Shown piece after piece: positions 1-7,985 of a DNA stretch of 64,000 bases. The translations under genes were made by a program, and so were the position numbers. Below the pieces are notes generated by a model. The model saw only the letters and a program-made list of their open reading frames with translations. It ran no database searches and had not been told where the DNA came from. Source of the stretch: DAOUBF01 sp034432795 (GTDB taxonomy: Bacteria > Chloroflexota > Anaerolineae > DSLN01); contig DAOUBF010000005.1 of NCBI GenBank assembly GCA_034432795.1, positions 1-64,000 on the forward strand, written 5' to 3'. The stretch's first letter is position 1; the number at the start of each line of letters is the position of its first letter.

Positions 1-43
1 CCGGGCTACCTTGCAGGCCCCATTTGCTCCAAAATTCCCAAAC

Positions 44-72
44 TTGACAAATCCCCTAAATCGGAGTATGCT
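44..72 (+). promoter_or_regulatory. Sigma70-type promoter of the NAD-salvage operon
   Basis: A perfect -35 hexamer TTGACA (44-49) is followed by a 17-bp spacer and a -10-like TATGCT (67-72). Transcription would start near 79-80, inside the first palindromic operator. It is the only good promoter upstream of the first gene. Confidence 0.7.
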
Positions 73-76
73 TTGT

Positions 77-97
77 TTAGTGTAAATTATACACGAA
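77..97. promoter_or_regulatory. Operator 1 of the NAD-salvage operon (imperfect palindrome)
   Basis: TTAGTGTAA (77-85) is separated by 3 bp from ATACACGAA (89-97), a 9-3-9 palindrome with two mismatches. It covers the predicted transcription start, the usual position for a repressor site. Its centre (87) lies 53 bp, about five helical turns, from the centre of operator 2, so two bound dimers would sit on the same DNA face. AGTGTAAA-type palindromes are known for NrtR, the Nudix-related repressor of NAD genes. That assignment is inference, because no nrtR gene lies in the window. Confidence 0.7.
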
Positions 98-129
98 TGG
101 GGGAAGTCCCCATTTGTTTTCCGCATAAC

Positions 130-150
130 TTAGTGTAAATATTACACTAA
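130..150. promoter_or_regulatory. Operator 2 of the NAD-salvage operon (perfect palindrome)
   Basis: TTAGTGTAA (130-138), ATA, then TTACACTAA (142-150) form an exact 21-bp palindrome. It ends one base before the Shine-Dalgarno GGAGG (152-156) of the first gene. It shares the half-site of operator 1. Confidence 0.8.
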
Positions 151-162
151 TGGAGGCAGCAG

Positions 163-873
163 ATGGACGCACACACCTTCATCCAGAATAGCACCCCCTT
201 CCTCACCTGGCTGGCCGAATGGAAAGCCAGCCTCAAGCCGGTCGCGCTCAGCGAGATCGTCACCGACCCCCGCCGGGTGGCAGTCCTCTCGGTGGATGTG
301 ATCAACGGCTTCTGCCACGAGGGCGCCCTGGCCAGCCCGCGCGTGGGCCGTATCGTCCAGCCCATCGCCCGGCTGTTCCAGTCCGCCTATGCCGCTGGCG
401 TGCGCCACTTCGTTCTCACCCAGGACACGCACGACCCGGAGGCGGTGGAGTTCAACCAGTGGCCGGTCCACTGCGTGCGCGGCACAGCGGAGTCGCAGAC
501 CGTGCCGGAACTGGCCGAACTGCCCTTCGCCAGGGAGTACGTGATCATCCCCAAAAACTCCATCCACTCCGCCCTCGCCACCGGCCTGGAGAACTGGCTG
601 AACGAGCATCCGGAGGTGAACACCTTCATCGTCGTGGGCGACTGCACCGACCTGTGCACCTACCAGCTCGCCATGCACCTGCGCCTCCGCGCTAACGCCA
701 GCCAGCAGCGGGGCGTCCGCGTCATCGTCCCGGAGGAGTGCGTGGAGACCTATGACCTGCCCGTCGCCGCCGCGCCCCCCGGCGTCCTGCCCCACGACGG
801 CGACCTGATCCATGCCCTGTTCCTGTACCACATGGCGCTCAACGGCGTTGAAGTGGTGCAACGCATCCAATAA
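163..873 (+). CDS. pncA: Isochorismatase-family cysteine hydrolase, probable nicotinamidase
   Basis: A 236-residue cytosolic cysteine hydrolase that would convert nicotinamide to nicotinate and ammonia. Visible motifs fit the D-K-C triad: Asp in LSVDVINGFCHEG, Lys in IIPKNSIHSAL, and Cys in GDCTDLCTYQLAMH. The ATG at 163 has GGAGG six bases upstream, directly behind operator 2. The next gene is nicotinate phosphoribosyltransferase, which would use the product, so the pair forms a nicotinamide-to-NaMN salvage operon. Another isochorismatase-like amidase is possible from sequence alone; the context makes nicotinamidase the best call. Confidence 0.82.
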   Translation: MDAHTFIQNSTPFLTWLAEWKASLKPVALSEIVTDPRRVAVLSVDVINGFCHEGALASPRVGRIVQPIARLFQSAYAAGVRHFVLTQDTHDPEAVEFNQWPVHCVRGTAESQTVPELAELPFAREYVIIPKNSIHSALATGLENWLNEHPEVNTFIVVGDCTDLCTYQLAMHLRLRANASQQRGVRVIVPEECVETYDLPVAAAPPGVLPHDGDLIHALFLYHMALNGVEVVQRIQ

Positions 874-892
874 CAAAGAGGAGAGAACCACT

Positions 893-961
893 GTGAAACC
901 CCTGGCCACCAAGCGCGTCAATGGCGCGCATATCACTACCACGGGTGAGTTGCTGGCATGA
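893..961 (+). CDS. Possible 22-codon leader or coupling ORF
   Basis: A GTG at 893 follows a good ribosome site (AGAGGAGAG, 877-885) and opens a 22-codon frame whose TGA (959-961) overlaps the next ATG (958) as ATGA. The product begins VKPLATKRVNGAH. It resembles no family I know. The ORF sits exactly between the two NAD-salvage genes, and the following gene has only a weak ribosome site of its own, so translational coupling is plausible. It may also be chance. Confidence 0.3.
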   Translation: MKPLATKRVNGAHITTTGELLA

Positions 962-2301
962 GCGTATTTGACGGTAAGCGTCTGACCAACGAGGTCTTCA
1001 AGCTGGATATTGAGCGCATGCGGCGGGCCTGGTACTCAGATAAGTACTTTGAGAACGTCACCGCCATGCTCTCGGCCCTGGCCCGGCAGGGCTATCGCTA
1101 TCGTGGCCAGTACCCCAACCTGCGCGGCGTGGACCTCTCTGATATAGATACGGGCAACATGGAAGTGGAGATGCAGTGGTTCACGCGCCGCCCCGGCACG
1201 ACCGTCGTCGTGGGCGTGGACAAGGCCCTGGCCATGCTGCGCCACTGCACCGGCTACTTTGATGACGACGGCCATTTCGTGGAGACCTGGGACCAGCTTG
1301 AGGTGTGGGCGGTCCACGATGGCGCCCTGGTGCACTATGACGGCGATCCGGCGCGGGTTCAGCCCGTGATCAAGGTGCGCGGGCGCTACCGCGACTTCGC
1401 CATCCTGGAAACGCCTACGCTGGGCGTCCTCACGCGGGGCAGCCGCGTCGCCACCAACGTGTACCAGACCTTTATCGCGGCGCGGGGCAAGCCGGTGCTC
1501 TTCTTCCCCGCCCGCTTTGACGCCCACGAGGTCCAGGCCGCCGATGGCTACGCCTATGACATCGCGGTGCAGCGCTACAACCGCGATTTCGGCGTAAAGC
1601 TACGCTCGTTCATTTCCACCGATGCCCAGGGCGAATGGTGGGGCGGCGCCGGCGGAGGGACGGTGCCCCATGCGGCCATCGCCTGCTTTCTGGGCGACAC
1701 GGCGGAGGCCATGCTGGCCTTCGCCGCCACCCGCCCCCCCAGCATCCCGCGTATCGCCCTGGTGGACTTCAACAACGACTGTGTGACGGATAGCCTGCGC
1801 ACGCTCAAGGCCATGTTTGAGTGTTACCGCGCCGCACTTGAGGCCGGGCGTGAAGATGAAGCCCAAAAGTACATCCTGTATGGGGTGCGCCTGGATACGA
1901 GCAACAGCGTGCGCGACGTGAGCGTGCCGCCGCTGGGCGACCCCGCGCTGGACCTGGGCGTCGTGCCGCGCCTGGTGTTCATTGTGCGCCAGGCCCTGGA
2001 TAGCGCCTGGGAGAGCTGGGACCTCCCCCCGGCCTGGCAAGAGCGCGCCCGCGAATACTGCCGCAACGTCAAGATCGTCGTCTCCGGCGGCTTCAACCCG
2101 GAGAAAATCCGCCGCTTTGAGAAGCTGGGCGTGCCGGTGGATGCCTATGCGGTCGGCTCGGCCCTGTTCGCCAACTGCGGCGATACCGTGACCGACTTCA
2201 CCGCCGATGTGGTGCGCATCAAGGTGCATGGGGAGTGGGTGGACATGGCCAAAGTGGGCCGGGCGCCGTGCGATAACCCCGAATTGGAGCGGGTGTGGTA
2301 G
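958..2301 (+). CDS. pncB: Nicotinate phosphoribosyltransferase
   Basis: A 447-residue enzyme joining nicotinate to PRPP to give nicotinate mononucleotide. It shows the family hallmarks: an HAAIACFLGDTAEAM segment after a glycine-rich stretch near residue 230, the RLDTSNSVRDVS segment, and VVSGGFNPEKI followed by YAVGSALF near the C-terminus, which forms the phosphate-binding TIM-barrel loops. It lies 84 bp behind the nicotinamidase-like gene in one operon. Length and motifs are normal. Confidence 0.93.
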   Translation: MSVFDGKRLTNEVFKLDIERMRRAWYSDKYFENVTAMLSALARQGYRYRGQYPNLRGVDLSDIDTGNMEVEMQWFTRRPGTTVVVGVDKALAMLRHCTGYFDDDGHFVETWDQLEVWAVHDGALVHYDGDPARVQPVIKVRGRYRDFAILETPTLGVLTRGSRVATNVYQTFIAARGKPVLFFPARFDAHEVQAADGYAYDIAVQRYNRDFGVKLRSFISTDAQGEWWGGAGGGTVPHAAIACFLGDTAEAMLAFAATRPPSIPRIALVDFNNDCVTDSLRTLKAMFECYRAALEAGREDEAQKYILYGVRLDTSNSVRDVSVPPLGDPALDLGVVPRLVFIVRQALDSAWESWDLPPAWQERAREYCRNVKIVVSGGFNPEKIRRFEKLGVPVDAYAVGSALFANCGDTVTDFTADVVRIKVHGEWVDMAKVGRAPCDNPELERVW

Positions 2302-2302
2302 C

Positions 2303-2357
2303 TCTCCCCACCCCAGCCCTCCCCCACAAGGGGGGAGGGGGATAAGGGGAGGGGGCT
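2303..2357. repeat. C/G-rich palindromic repeat
   Basis: A run of the type CCCCACCCCAGCCCTCCC followed by the complementary G-rich run, able to form a long hairpin or G-quadruplex. It lies between the convergent pncB and plsC genes, where it could end transcription from both sides. Related copies lie near 5.4, 17.4, 34.3, 42.3, 44.6, 62.0 and 62.9 kb and inside the composite elements. Confidence 0.8.
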
Positions 2358-2369
2358 GACCGCTGAGCG

Positions 2370-3026
2370 TTATTTCAGGCGCGGGTCGTCCCGATACACG
2401 CCCCGATACTGCTCCGGCAGCATCCGCGCCAGTTCCAGCATGATCAGGTCGGTGTAGGCATCCAGGTCCTGGCTGCGAATGCGGCTGTTGGGCTGGGGAA
2501 GGCGCAGGGGCCTGCCGATGACCGTCTTCAGGCGCGTGCGACGCAGGCGCAACAGGTTGCGGAACAATTGCTCCGTGCCGGTGACGACGACGGGGAGGAC
2601 GGGGACATCGTAGCGCAGGGCCAGGTAGGCCGCGCCGGTCTTGCCCCGCTGCAATCCCCCGGTGCGGCTGCGCGTGCCCTCAATCGCCAGGCTGAGGATG
2701 CCCCCCTGCTCCAGGACCTCCGACGCCTGGCGCAACGCTTTCCTGTCCACTTCGCCGCGCCGCACCCAGATCGCGCCCATAGAGCTGAGAAGCGGGCCGA
2801 AGAGGGGGTGAACGCGCCAGGTGCTGCCCGCCAGCACGCGCGTCCTGACCGGCAGCGCCGTCAGGATCACCGGTGGATCGGCGATCCCTAGATGGTTGGT
2901 GACAATGATATAAGGCCCTTTACTGGGGATATTCTCCTGCCCGACGATCTCATGATCGGCGATGAGGGGCAGGATCACCTGGATCACTTTGCGCACAAAC
3001 CAGTACCAGGCGTCGGCGATGCGCAT
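2370..3026 (-). CDS. PlsC-family 1-acylglycerol-3-phosphate acyltransferase
   Basis: A 218-residue membrane-associated acyltransferase, expected to make phosphatidic acid from lysophosphatidic acid. The catalytic NHLGIADP (HX4D) box is near residue 42 and the glycerophosphate-binding EGTRS box near residue 115. The N-terminus is hydrophobic. Its ATG follows directly on the TAA of the LysM lipoprotein gene, so the two are co-transcribed and probably coupled. The exact acyl substrate cannot be read from the sequence. Confidence 0.88.
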   Translation of the reverse strand: MRIADAWYWFVRKVIQVILPLIADHEIVGQENIPSKGPYIIVTNHLGIADPPVILTALPVRTRVLAGSTWRVHPLFGPLLSSMGAIWVRRGEVDRKALRQASEVLEQGGILSLAIEGTRSRTGGLQRGKTGAAYLALRYDVPVLPVVVTGTEQLFRNLLRLRRTRLKTVIGRPLRLPQPNSRIRSQDLDAYTDLIMLELARMLPEQYRGVYRDDPRLK

Positions 3027-4016
3027 TTAGCCGCCTCCACTGCGCCACCCCTGGGCGGCGACGCTGTAGCGGGCGGTGCTCCCGCTGGGGATGACCCGCA
3101 CATCAAAGGGCACGGTGGCCCCCGGCTCCAGGTGCAGATGAAGCGTTTGGGCGCGGAAGCCGGTTACGGCTCCCTGGGCGTCATACAGCGTGATCACAAC
3201 GAGTACCTCCTCAACGGCCACCTCCCCTGTGTTCTGCACCTTGCCGATGACGCGGTAAAGCGTTCCCGCCGGGCCGCCGGTGTGTTCGGTCACCGCCAGA
3301 TCGGGTGCCCGCTCCCCCAGGGCAGCGACCGGCTCGGCGCTGACCAGCGCGGTCTGGAAGCTGGCCAGCCCCGCCGGGCGGCCAGGGAACAACAGGCCGA
3401 AGGGGGAGCGGCCCCCCGGCGGGATCAGATCAAGCACAGTATAGACCAGGCCGCTATCCAGTTCCCGGCCCCCGGCATCGGTCAGGCTGACGCGCACGGC
3501 CACATGCTCTACGGCCACGTTGGTGGGGTTGACCACCTCCCCCAAGAACCACAGGCTGCCCACCGCCGTCTCGCGGACGCTCAGCCCGGCCAGTTCCAGC
3601 GGCAGGGGCGTGGGTGTGGGCAAGAGGAGATTATCCGAGCCAGCCAGGCCAATCGGAGTGGGCGGCGGGATGATCAATAGCTGGCCGATCTGCAACCGCT
3701 CCGGTGCGATGTTCCCATTCGCCGCCCGCAGCGCCCCCACGCTCACCCCATAGCGGCGGGCGATGTCAATCAGCGTGTCACCGGCGCGGACCGTGTAAAG
3801 GATGGGCGTGGCTGTGGGGAGCGGTGTCGCCTGGGGCAGCACCAGCGTGGGGAGCGCGGCGGCAGTGGAGGTCGGGCGGGGCAGAGGCGTTACCAGGTGC
3901 ACGGTGGAGAGCGTGGGCGTGGGGGTGGGCGATGGCTCAGGCCGCCGCACGACCTGGCCGCAGCCCATCGCGACAAGGGCGCTCAGCCCAATGACGAGAA
4001 GATAGCCTGGCTTCAT
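3027..4016 (-). CDS. LysM-domain lipoprotein
   Basis: A 329-residue exported protein. The chosen ATG (4016) gives MKPGYLLVIGLSALVAMGC, a lipoprotein signal with Cys at residue 19; a longer frame to 4076 would overlap the upstream gene. A Pro/Thr-rich linker follows, then one LysM domain (YTVRAGDTLIDIARRYG through IGQLLIIPP) for peptidoglycan binding. The C-terminal half contains two beta-rich FxxxG/CARDB-like segments. It probably anchors at the cell surface and binds the wall. No enzymatic domain is visible. Confidence 0.85.
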   Translation of the reverse strand: MKPGYLLVIGLSALVAMGCGQVVRRPEPSPTPTPTLSTVHLVTPLPRPTSTAAALPTLVLPQATPLPTATPILYTVRAGDTLIDIARRYGVSVGALRAANGNIAPERLQIGQLLIIPPPTPIGLAGSDNLLLPTPTPLPLELAGLSVRETAVGSLWFLGEVVNPTNVAVEHVAVRVSLTDAGGRELDSGLVYTVLDLIPPGGRSPFGLLFPGRPAGLASFQTALVSAEPVAALGERAPDLAVTEHTGGPAGTLYRVIGKVQNTGEVAVEEVLVVITLYDAQGAVTGFRAQTLHLHLEPGATVPFDVRVIPSGSTARYSVAAQGWRSGGG

Positions 4017-4023
4017 GGCAAGG

Positions 4024-5301
4024 CTACACGCCAGCGATGGCCCGCAACGCTTCCACCAGCCGGTCAATCTCCTCAAAGGTGTTGTAGTGGGCCAGGCCGA
4101 TGCGCACCGCGCCGCCCTGCGCCTCCAGCCCCAACCGCTCCATGAGCGCCAGGGCGTAATAGTTGCCGTCCCAGACGAAGATACCGGCCTCGCCCAGCCG
4201 CTTCGCCAGGTGGCGGGGGTGCCAGCCCTCCAGCGTGACCGCGAAGGTGGGCGTGCGCTGGTGCAGCCGCGCCGGGTCGGTGAGGCCCCAGATACGCAGG
4301 CCGGGGATGTGCTCCAGGCCCTCCAGCAGATAGGCGCTCAGCCGCCGCTCATATGCCTGGATCACCGCCATGCCGGTGTGCAGCTTCAACCGCCGCCCGG
4401 CCATATGTGGGAACCTGGCCTGATACGCGCCGCCGTACCTCTCGCCGACCTCGGCCAGATAGTCCAGCGCGGCGACCAGGCCGGCCAGGCCCTCGTGGTT
4501 TTGTGTCCCCGTCTCAAACTTGCCCGGCGGGGTGGCGGGGGCAGGCCGGACCTTGTAGGCGGGCAGCCGCTCCAGCAACTCGTAGCGGCCATAGAGCGCA
4601 CCGACGTGCGGGCCGAAGAACTTGTAGGCCGAGCAGACCAGGAAATCGCAGCCCAGCGCCTGTACATCTATCGGCCCATGGGGGGCATAGTGCACCGCGT
4701 CCACAAACGCCCAGGCGCCAACGGCGTGGGCCAGAGCCACAATCGCTGCCACGTCGTTGATCGTCCCGACGGCATTGGAGGCGTAACCGACGGCGACCAG
4801 GCGCGTGCCCTCGTTGATTTGCGCCTCCAGGTCGGCCAGGTCCAGGGTGCAATCGGCGGGGCGAATATCGGCATGGCGGACGACGATGCCCTGCTCCTCC
4901 AGCGCCAGCCAGGGGGCGATGTTGGCATCGTGGTCCAGGCGGGTGACGACGATCTCATCGCCGGGGCGCAGCGTTCGGGCGATGGCGCGGCTCAGGTTGA
5001 AGGTCAGCGTGGTCATATTCGGGCCGAAGACGATCTCATCCGGCGAGGCTGCGCCCAGGAAATCGGCCATGGCCGCATGGGCCTCGGCCAGGATGGCATC
5101 CGAGCGCTGGCTGGTGAGGAAGGCGCCATGCGTGTTGGCGTTGGAGGTCACCAGGTAGTCGCGCATGGCCTCAATCACCCGCTGCGGCACCTGGGTGCCG
5201 CCGGGGTTATCCAGGAACACCACAGGGCGCCCGTTCAGGGTCTGGTGTAACGCCGGAAACTGCTCGCGCACAGAGGACAGGTCAGGTGTCTCTTGATGCA
5301 T
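4024..5301 (-). CDS. SufS-like class V aminotransferase (cysteine desulfurase-like family)
   Basis: A 425-residue PLP enzyme. The Schiff-base lysine is in SAYKFFGPH (about residue 217) and the preceding FVDAVHYAPHG carries the PLP-contacting Asp and His. It matches the cysteine-desulfurase-like branch containing GTQNHEGL, not true SufS: the C-terminal active-site cysteine loop of SufS/IscS is absent. Substrate is therefore uncertain. It is the first gene of a minus-strand operon with the LysM lipoprotein and plsC, with a good promoter upstream. Confidence 0.85.
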   Translation of the reverse strand: MHQETPDLSSVREQFPALHQTLNGRPVVFLDNPGGTQVPQRVIEAMRDYLVTSNANTHGAFLTSQRSDAILAEAHAAMADFLGAASPDEIVFGPNMTTLTFNLSRAIARTLRPGDEIVVTRLDHDANIAPWLALEEQGIVVRHADIRPADCTLDLADLEAQINEGTRLVAVGYASNAVGTINDVAAIVALAHAVGAWAFVDAVHYAPHGPIDVQALGCDFLVCSAYKFFGPHVGALYGRYELLERLPAYKVRPAPATPPGKFETGTQNHEGLAGLVAALDYLAEVGERYGGAYQARFPHMAGRRLKLHTGMAVIQAYERRLSAYLLEGLEHIPGLRIWGLTDPARLHQRTPTFAVTLEGWHPRHLAKRLGEAGIFVWDGNYYALALMERLGLEAQGGAVRIGLAHYNTFEEIDRLVEALRAIAGV

Positions 5302-5347
5302 AGGGATTCAATGGCCGCCTTCCAGGGATTTCAGGAAATCCGGCGCT

Positions 5348-5377
5348 ATTATAAACGATTTGCGCCGGGAGACACAA
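5348..5377 (-). promoter_or_regulatory. Promoter of the SufS-like/LysM/plsC operon
   Basis: On the minus strand TTGTGT (5377-5372), an 18-bp spacer and a perfect TATAAT (5353-5348) lie about 50 bp upstream of the ATG at 5301. Confidence 0.6.
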
Positions 5378-5397
5378 TTGGCGCAGGGGTGATATGC

Positions 5398-5512
5398 CCC
5401 CACCCCAACCCTCCCCTGTCAAGGGGGAGGGCATAAGCCGATTCCCTCCCCCATCCAGGGGGAGGGGGGTGAGTTCCCTCCCCCTGGATAGGGGAGGGGC
5501 AGGGAGGGGGTG
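5398..5512. repeat. Tandem C/G-rich palindromic repeats
   Basis: Two or three consecutive C-rich/G-rich palindromes fill most of the space between the divergent SufS-like gene and mutS2. They contain no credible gene. Confidence 0.8.
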
Positions 5513-5582
5513 AGAGGATCGCTGCCTCAACCCTTCCCCTCGCACTGGCTAGAGACGCCCATTTGTGGTATCCTTTCCCCTC

Positions 5583-7985
5583 GTGGATCGTAAATCGTGG
5601 GTGACGCTAGAACTGCCTAAAATCCTGGAGCGGGTCGCGGGCTATGCCGCGTTCACGGCGGGCGCGGAGCGCGTGCGTGCGCTGGAGCCTACCGCCGACC
5701 TGGCCGAGGCGCGCCGCCGCCAGGCCGAGACCAGCGAGGCGCGGCGCCTGCTGGCCGAATCCTCAGATGTCTCCTTCGGCGGTGTGCACGACATCCGCGA
5801 GGCGGTGGACCAGGCCGAACATGGTGCTGTGCTCATTCCGCACGACCTGCTGCACATCCGTGACACGCTGGTCGCCGCCCAGCGCCTGCGCCGCCGCCTG
5901 ACCCGGCTGGCCGACCGCTATCCGCTCCTGGCCGCGCTGGCCGAAAGGCTGGAGGACTCGCCTGTTGTCGTCATTGAGATCAGCCGGGCGCTGAACGATC
6001 AGGGGGAGGTGGTGGATGAGGCCAGCCCGACGCTGGCGCAGATTCGCCGCGACCTGCGCATTGCCCAGCACCGTTTGCAGGAACGGCTGCAAAGCCTGAT
6101 CACCAACCCTAACAACCTCCCCTTCCTCCAGGAGGCGCTGATCACCCAGCGCAGCGGGCGCTACGTCATTCCACTGAAGACCGAGTTCAAGGGGCGCATT
6201 CCCGGCATCGTCCACGACCAATCGGCCAGCGGCGCCACGCTGTTCATTGAGCCGCTGGCGACCGTAGAACTGAACAATCGCGTGCGCGAGTTGGAACTGG
6301 CCGAGGAGAACGAAATCCGCCGCATCCTGACCGCGCTCTCGCGCTTCGTGGCCGAAGAGGGCGAGGCCATCCGCCGCACGCTGGATGCGCTGGCCGAATT
6401 GGATGCCATCTTCGCCCGCGCTCAGTACGCTGAGGCCATCCGTGCCACCGCGCCTGACCTGGTGGACTTCCGCCCCGCGCCCGCCCCGCACCCCGGCTCA
6501 ACGTTGCGCCTGATCCGCGCCCGCCACCCCCTGCTGGACCCGCAGCGCGTCGTGCCCATTGATGTGGTCCTGGACGAGCACACCTACGCGCTGGTGATCA
6601 CCGGCCCGAACACAGGCGGCAAGACGGTCTCGCTTAAGACGGTGGGGCTGTTGGCGCTGATGGCGCAGGCTGGCCTGCACCTGCCTGCCGCCGAAGCCCA
6701 GTTGTCCGTCTTTGAGGATGTCTTCGCGGACATCGGCGATGAGCAATCTATTGAGCAGAACCTGTCCACCTTCTCGTCGCACATGACGAACATCGTGCGC
6801 ATTTTGCGCCAATCGGGCCGGTGCTCATTGGTCATTCTGGACGAACTCGGCGCGGGCACCGACCCGACGGAAGGCTCAGCGCTGGCCCGTGCCATCCTGG
6901 CCGCGCTGTTGCGGCGCGGGGTCACCACGCTGGTGGCCACGCACTACCCGGAGCTTAAGGTGTTCGCCCATGTCACGCCGGGCGTGCAGAACGCCAGCCT
7001 GGAATTTGACCTGGAGACCCTGGCGCCGACCTATCACCTGATGATCGGCCTGCCGGGCCGCTCCAACGCGTTTGCTATCGCCGAGCGGCTGGGGCTGGAC
7101 CCGGCCATCATCGCCGAGGCGCGGGCGCTGGTGCCGGTGGGCGACCTGGAGGCGGAGGCGTTGCTGGCCGATATTCACGAGACGCGCCAGGAGATGCGCC
7201 AGGAGCAGGCGGCCCTCAGCGCCGCCCGCGCCCGCGTTGAGGCCCTCCAGGCCGAGCTCGCCGACCGGCTGGCTCAGATTGACGCCGAGCGGCGCGCCAT
7301 TCTGGAGCAGGCGCGGGCCGAGGCCCAGGCCGAGTTAGAGGCCCTTCGCGCGGAGGTGCGTGCGCTCCGCCGCCGCCTGCAGGCCGCCGCTGGGGGTCCC
7401 GCAGCGCAGCCCAGGCTGGCCGAACTGCGTGAGGTTGAAGCGGAGGCCCAGGCCCTGGCTGAGAACGTCCAGGCGCATGGCGCGCCCGAAGAGGAAGCGC
7501 TGGTCAGGCGCCCCTGGCAGGTCGGCGATACCGTCTGGCTGCCCCAGGTGCGCGCTCAGGGGACGATCACGGCTCTGGATGGGGAGGAGGCCGAGGTTCA
7601 GTTGGGCCGGTTGCGGGTGCGCGCCAGGACGGCGGAGTTGGAGCCACCTAAAACCGACGGAGGACGGAGGACGGAGGACGGAGAGCAACCACCGTTTGTC
7701 GTCCGTCGTCCGTCGTCCATCCCCCGTCCCCCATCGCCGGGGCTGGAGTTGCACCTGCGCGGCCAGACGGTGGATGAGGCGCTTGCGGCGCTGGACCGCT
7801 ATCTGAACGCCGCCTATCTGGCCGGGCTACCCTGGGTGCGCATTGTGCACGGTAAGGGCACAGGTACGCTCCGCCGGGCGGTGCGCCGGGAACTGGCCCG
7901 CCACCCGCTGGTGCTCTCATACGAGCCAGCCCGGGACGAAGAGGGCGGCGAGGGCGTGACGGTGGTCAAGCTGGCAGTGCAATGA
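5583..7985 (+). CDS. mutS2: Endonuclease MutS2
   Basis: An 800-residue MutS homologue of the MutS2 branch, which resolves branched DNA and collided ribosomes instead of mismatches. Visible parts: core/lever region (1-320), Walker A GPNTGGKT (341-348), Walker B ILDELGAGTDP, the switch ATHYPELK, a long coiled coil, and a C-terminal Smr nuclease domain (LELHLRGQTVDEAL to RIVHGKGTG). The GTG at 5583 gives the typical start MDRKSWVTLE; a GTG at 5565 would add six residues. A GGACGGA repeat has been absorbed in frame just before the Smr domain. The stop overlaps the next start (ATGA). Confidence 0.93.
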   Translation: MDRKSWVTLELPKILERVAGYAAFTAGAERVRALEPTADLAEARRRQAETSEARRLLAESSDVSFGGVHDIREAVDQAEHGAVLIPHDLLHIRDTLVAAQRLRRRLTRLADRYPLLAALAERLEDSPVVVIEISRALNDQGEVVDEASPTLAQIRRDLRIAQHRLQERLQSLITNPNNLPFLQEALITQRSGRYVIPLKTEFKGRIPGIVHDQSASGATLFIEPLATVELNNRVRELELAEENEIRRILTALSRFVAEEGEAIRRTLDALAELDAIFARAQYAEAIRATAPDLVDFRPAPAPHPGSTLRLIRARHPLLDPQRVVPIDVVLDEHTYALVITGPNTGGKTVSLKTVGLLALMAQAGLHLPAAEAQLSVFEDVFADIGDEQSIEQNLSTFSSHMTNIVRILRQSGRCSLVILDELGAGTDPTEGSALARAILAALLRRGVTTLVATHYPELKVFAHVTPGVQNASLEFDLETLAPTYHLMIGLPGRSNAFAIAERLGLDPAIIAEARALVPVGDLEAEALLADIHETRQEMRQEQAALSAARARVEALQAELADRLAQIDAERRAILEQARAEAQAELEALRAEVRALRRRLQAAAGGPAAQPRLAELREVEAEAQALAENVQAHGAPEEEALVRRPWQVGDTVWLPQVRAQGTITALDGEEAEVQLGRLRVRARTAELEPPKTDGGRRTEDGEQPPFVVRRPSSIPRPPSPGLELHLRGQTVDEALAALDRYLNAAYLAGLPWVRIVHGKGTGTLRRAVRRELARHPLVLSYEPARDEEGGEGVTVVKLAVQ
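7657..7732. repeat. GGACGGA hairpin repeat inside mutS2
   Basis: GGACGGAGGACGGAGGACGG and, after 15-20 bp, runs of GTCCGTC form an imperfect inverted repeat. It encodes a low-complexity linker (GGRRTEDGE to RRPSSIPRPPSP) between the core and the Smr domain. The same family occurs at 17.3, 19.2, 23.0, 24.4, 26.3 and 59.6 kb. Confidence 0.8.

Noticed and set aside
142..942. A 266-residue frame on the minus strand opposite the nicotinamidase-like gene
   Set aside because: It mirrors a real gene; its protein is low in complexity (many His, Gly and Val) with no family motif. GC-rich genes here throw long antisense frames throughout, and the same reasoning removes the long frames opposite mutS2, the molybdoenzyme gene, nosZ, aconitase and the binding protein.
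5282..5545. An 87-residue minus-strand frame between the SufS-like gene and mutS2
   Set aside because: It is translated C/G-rich repeat (Pro/Gly/Arg runs) with no ribosome site.
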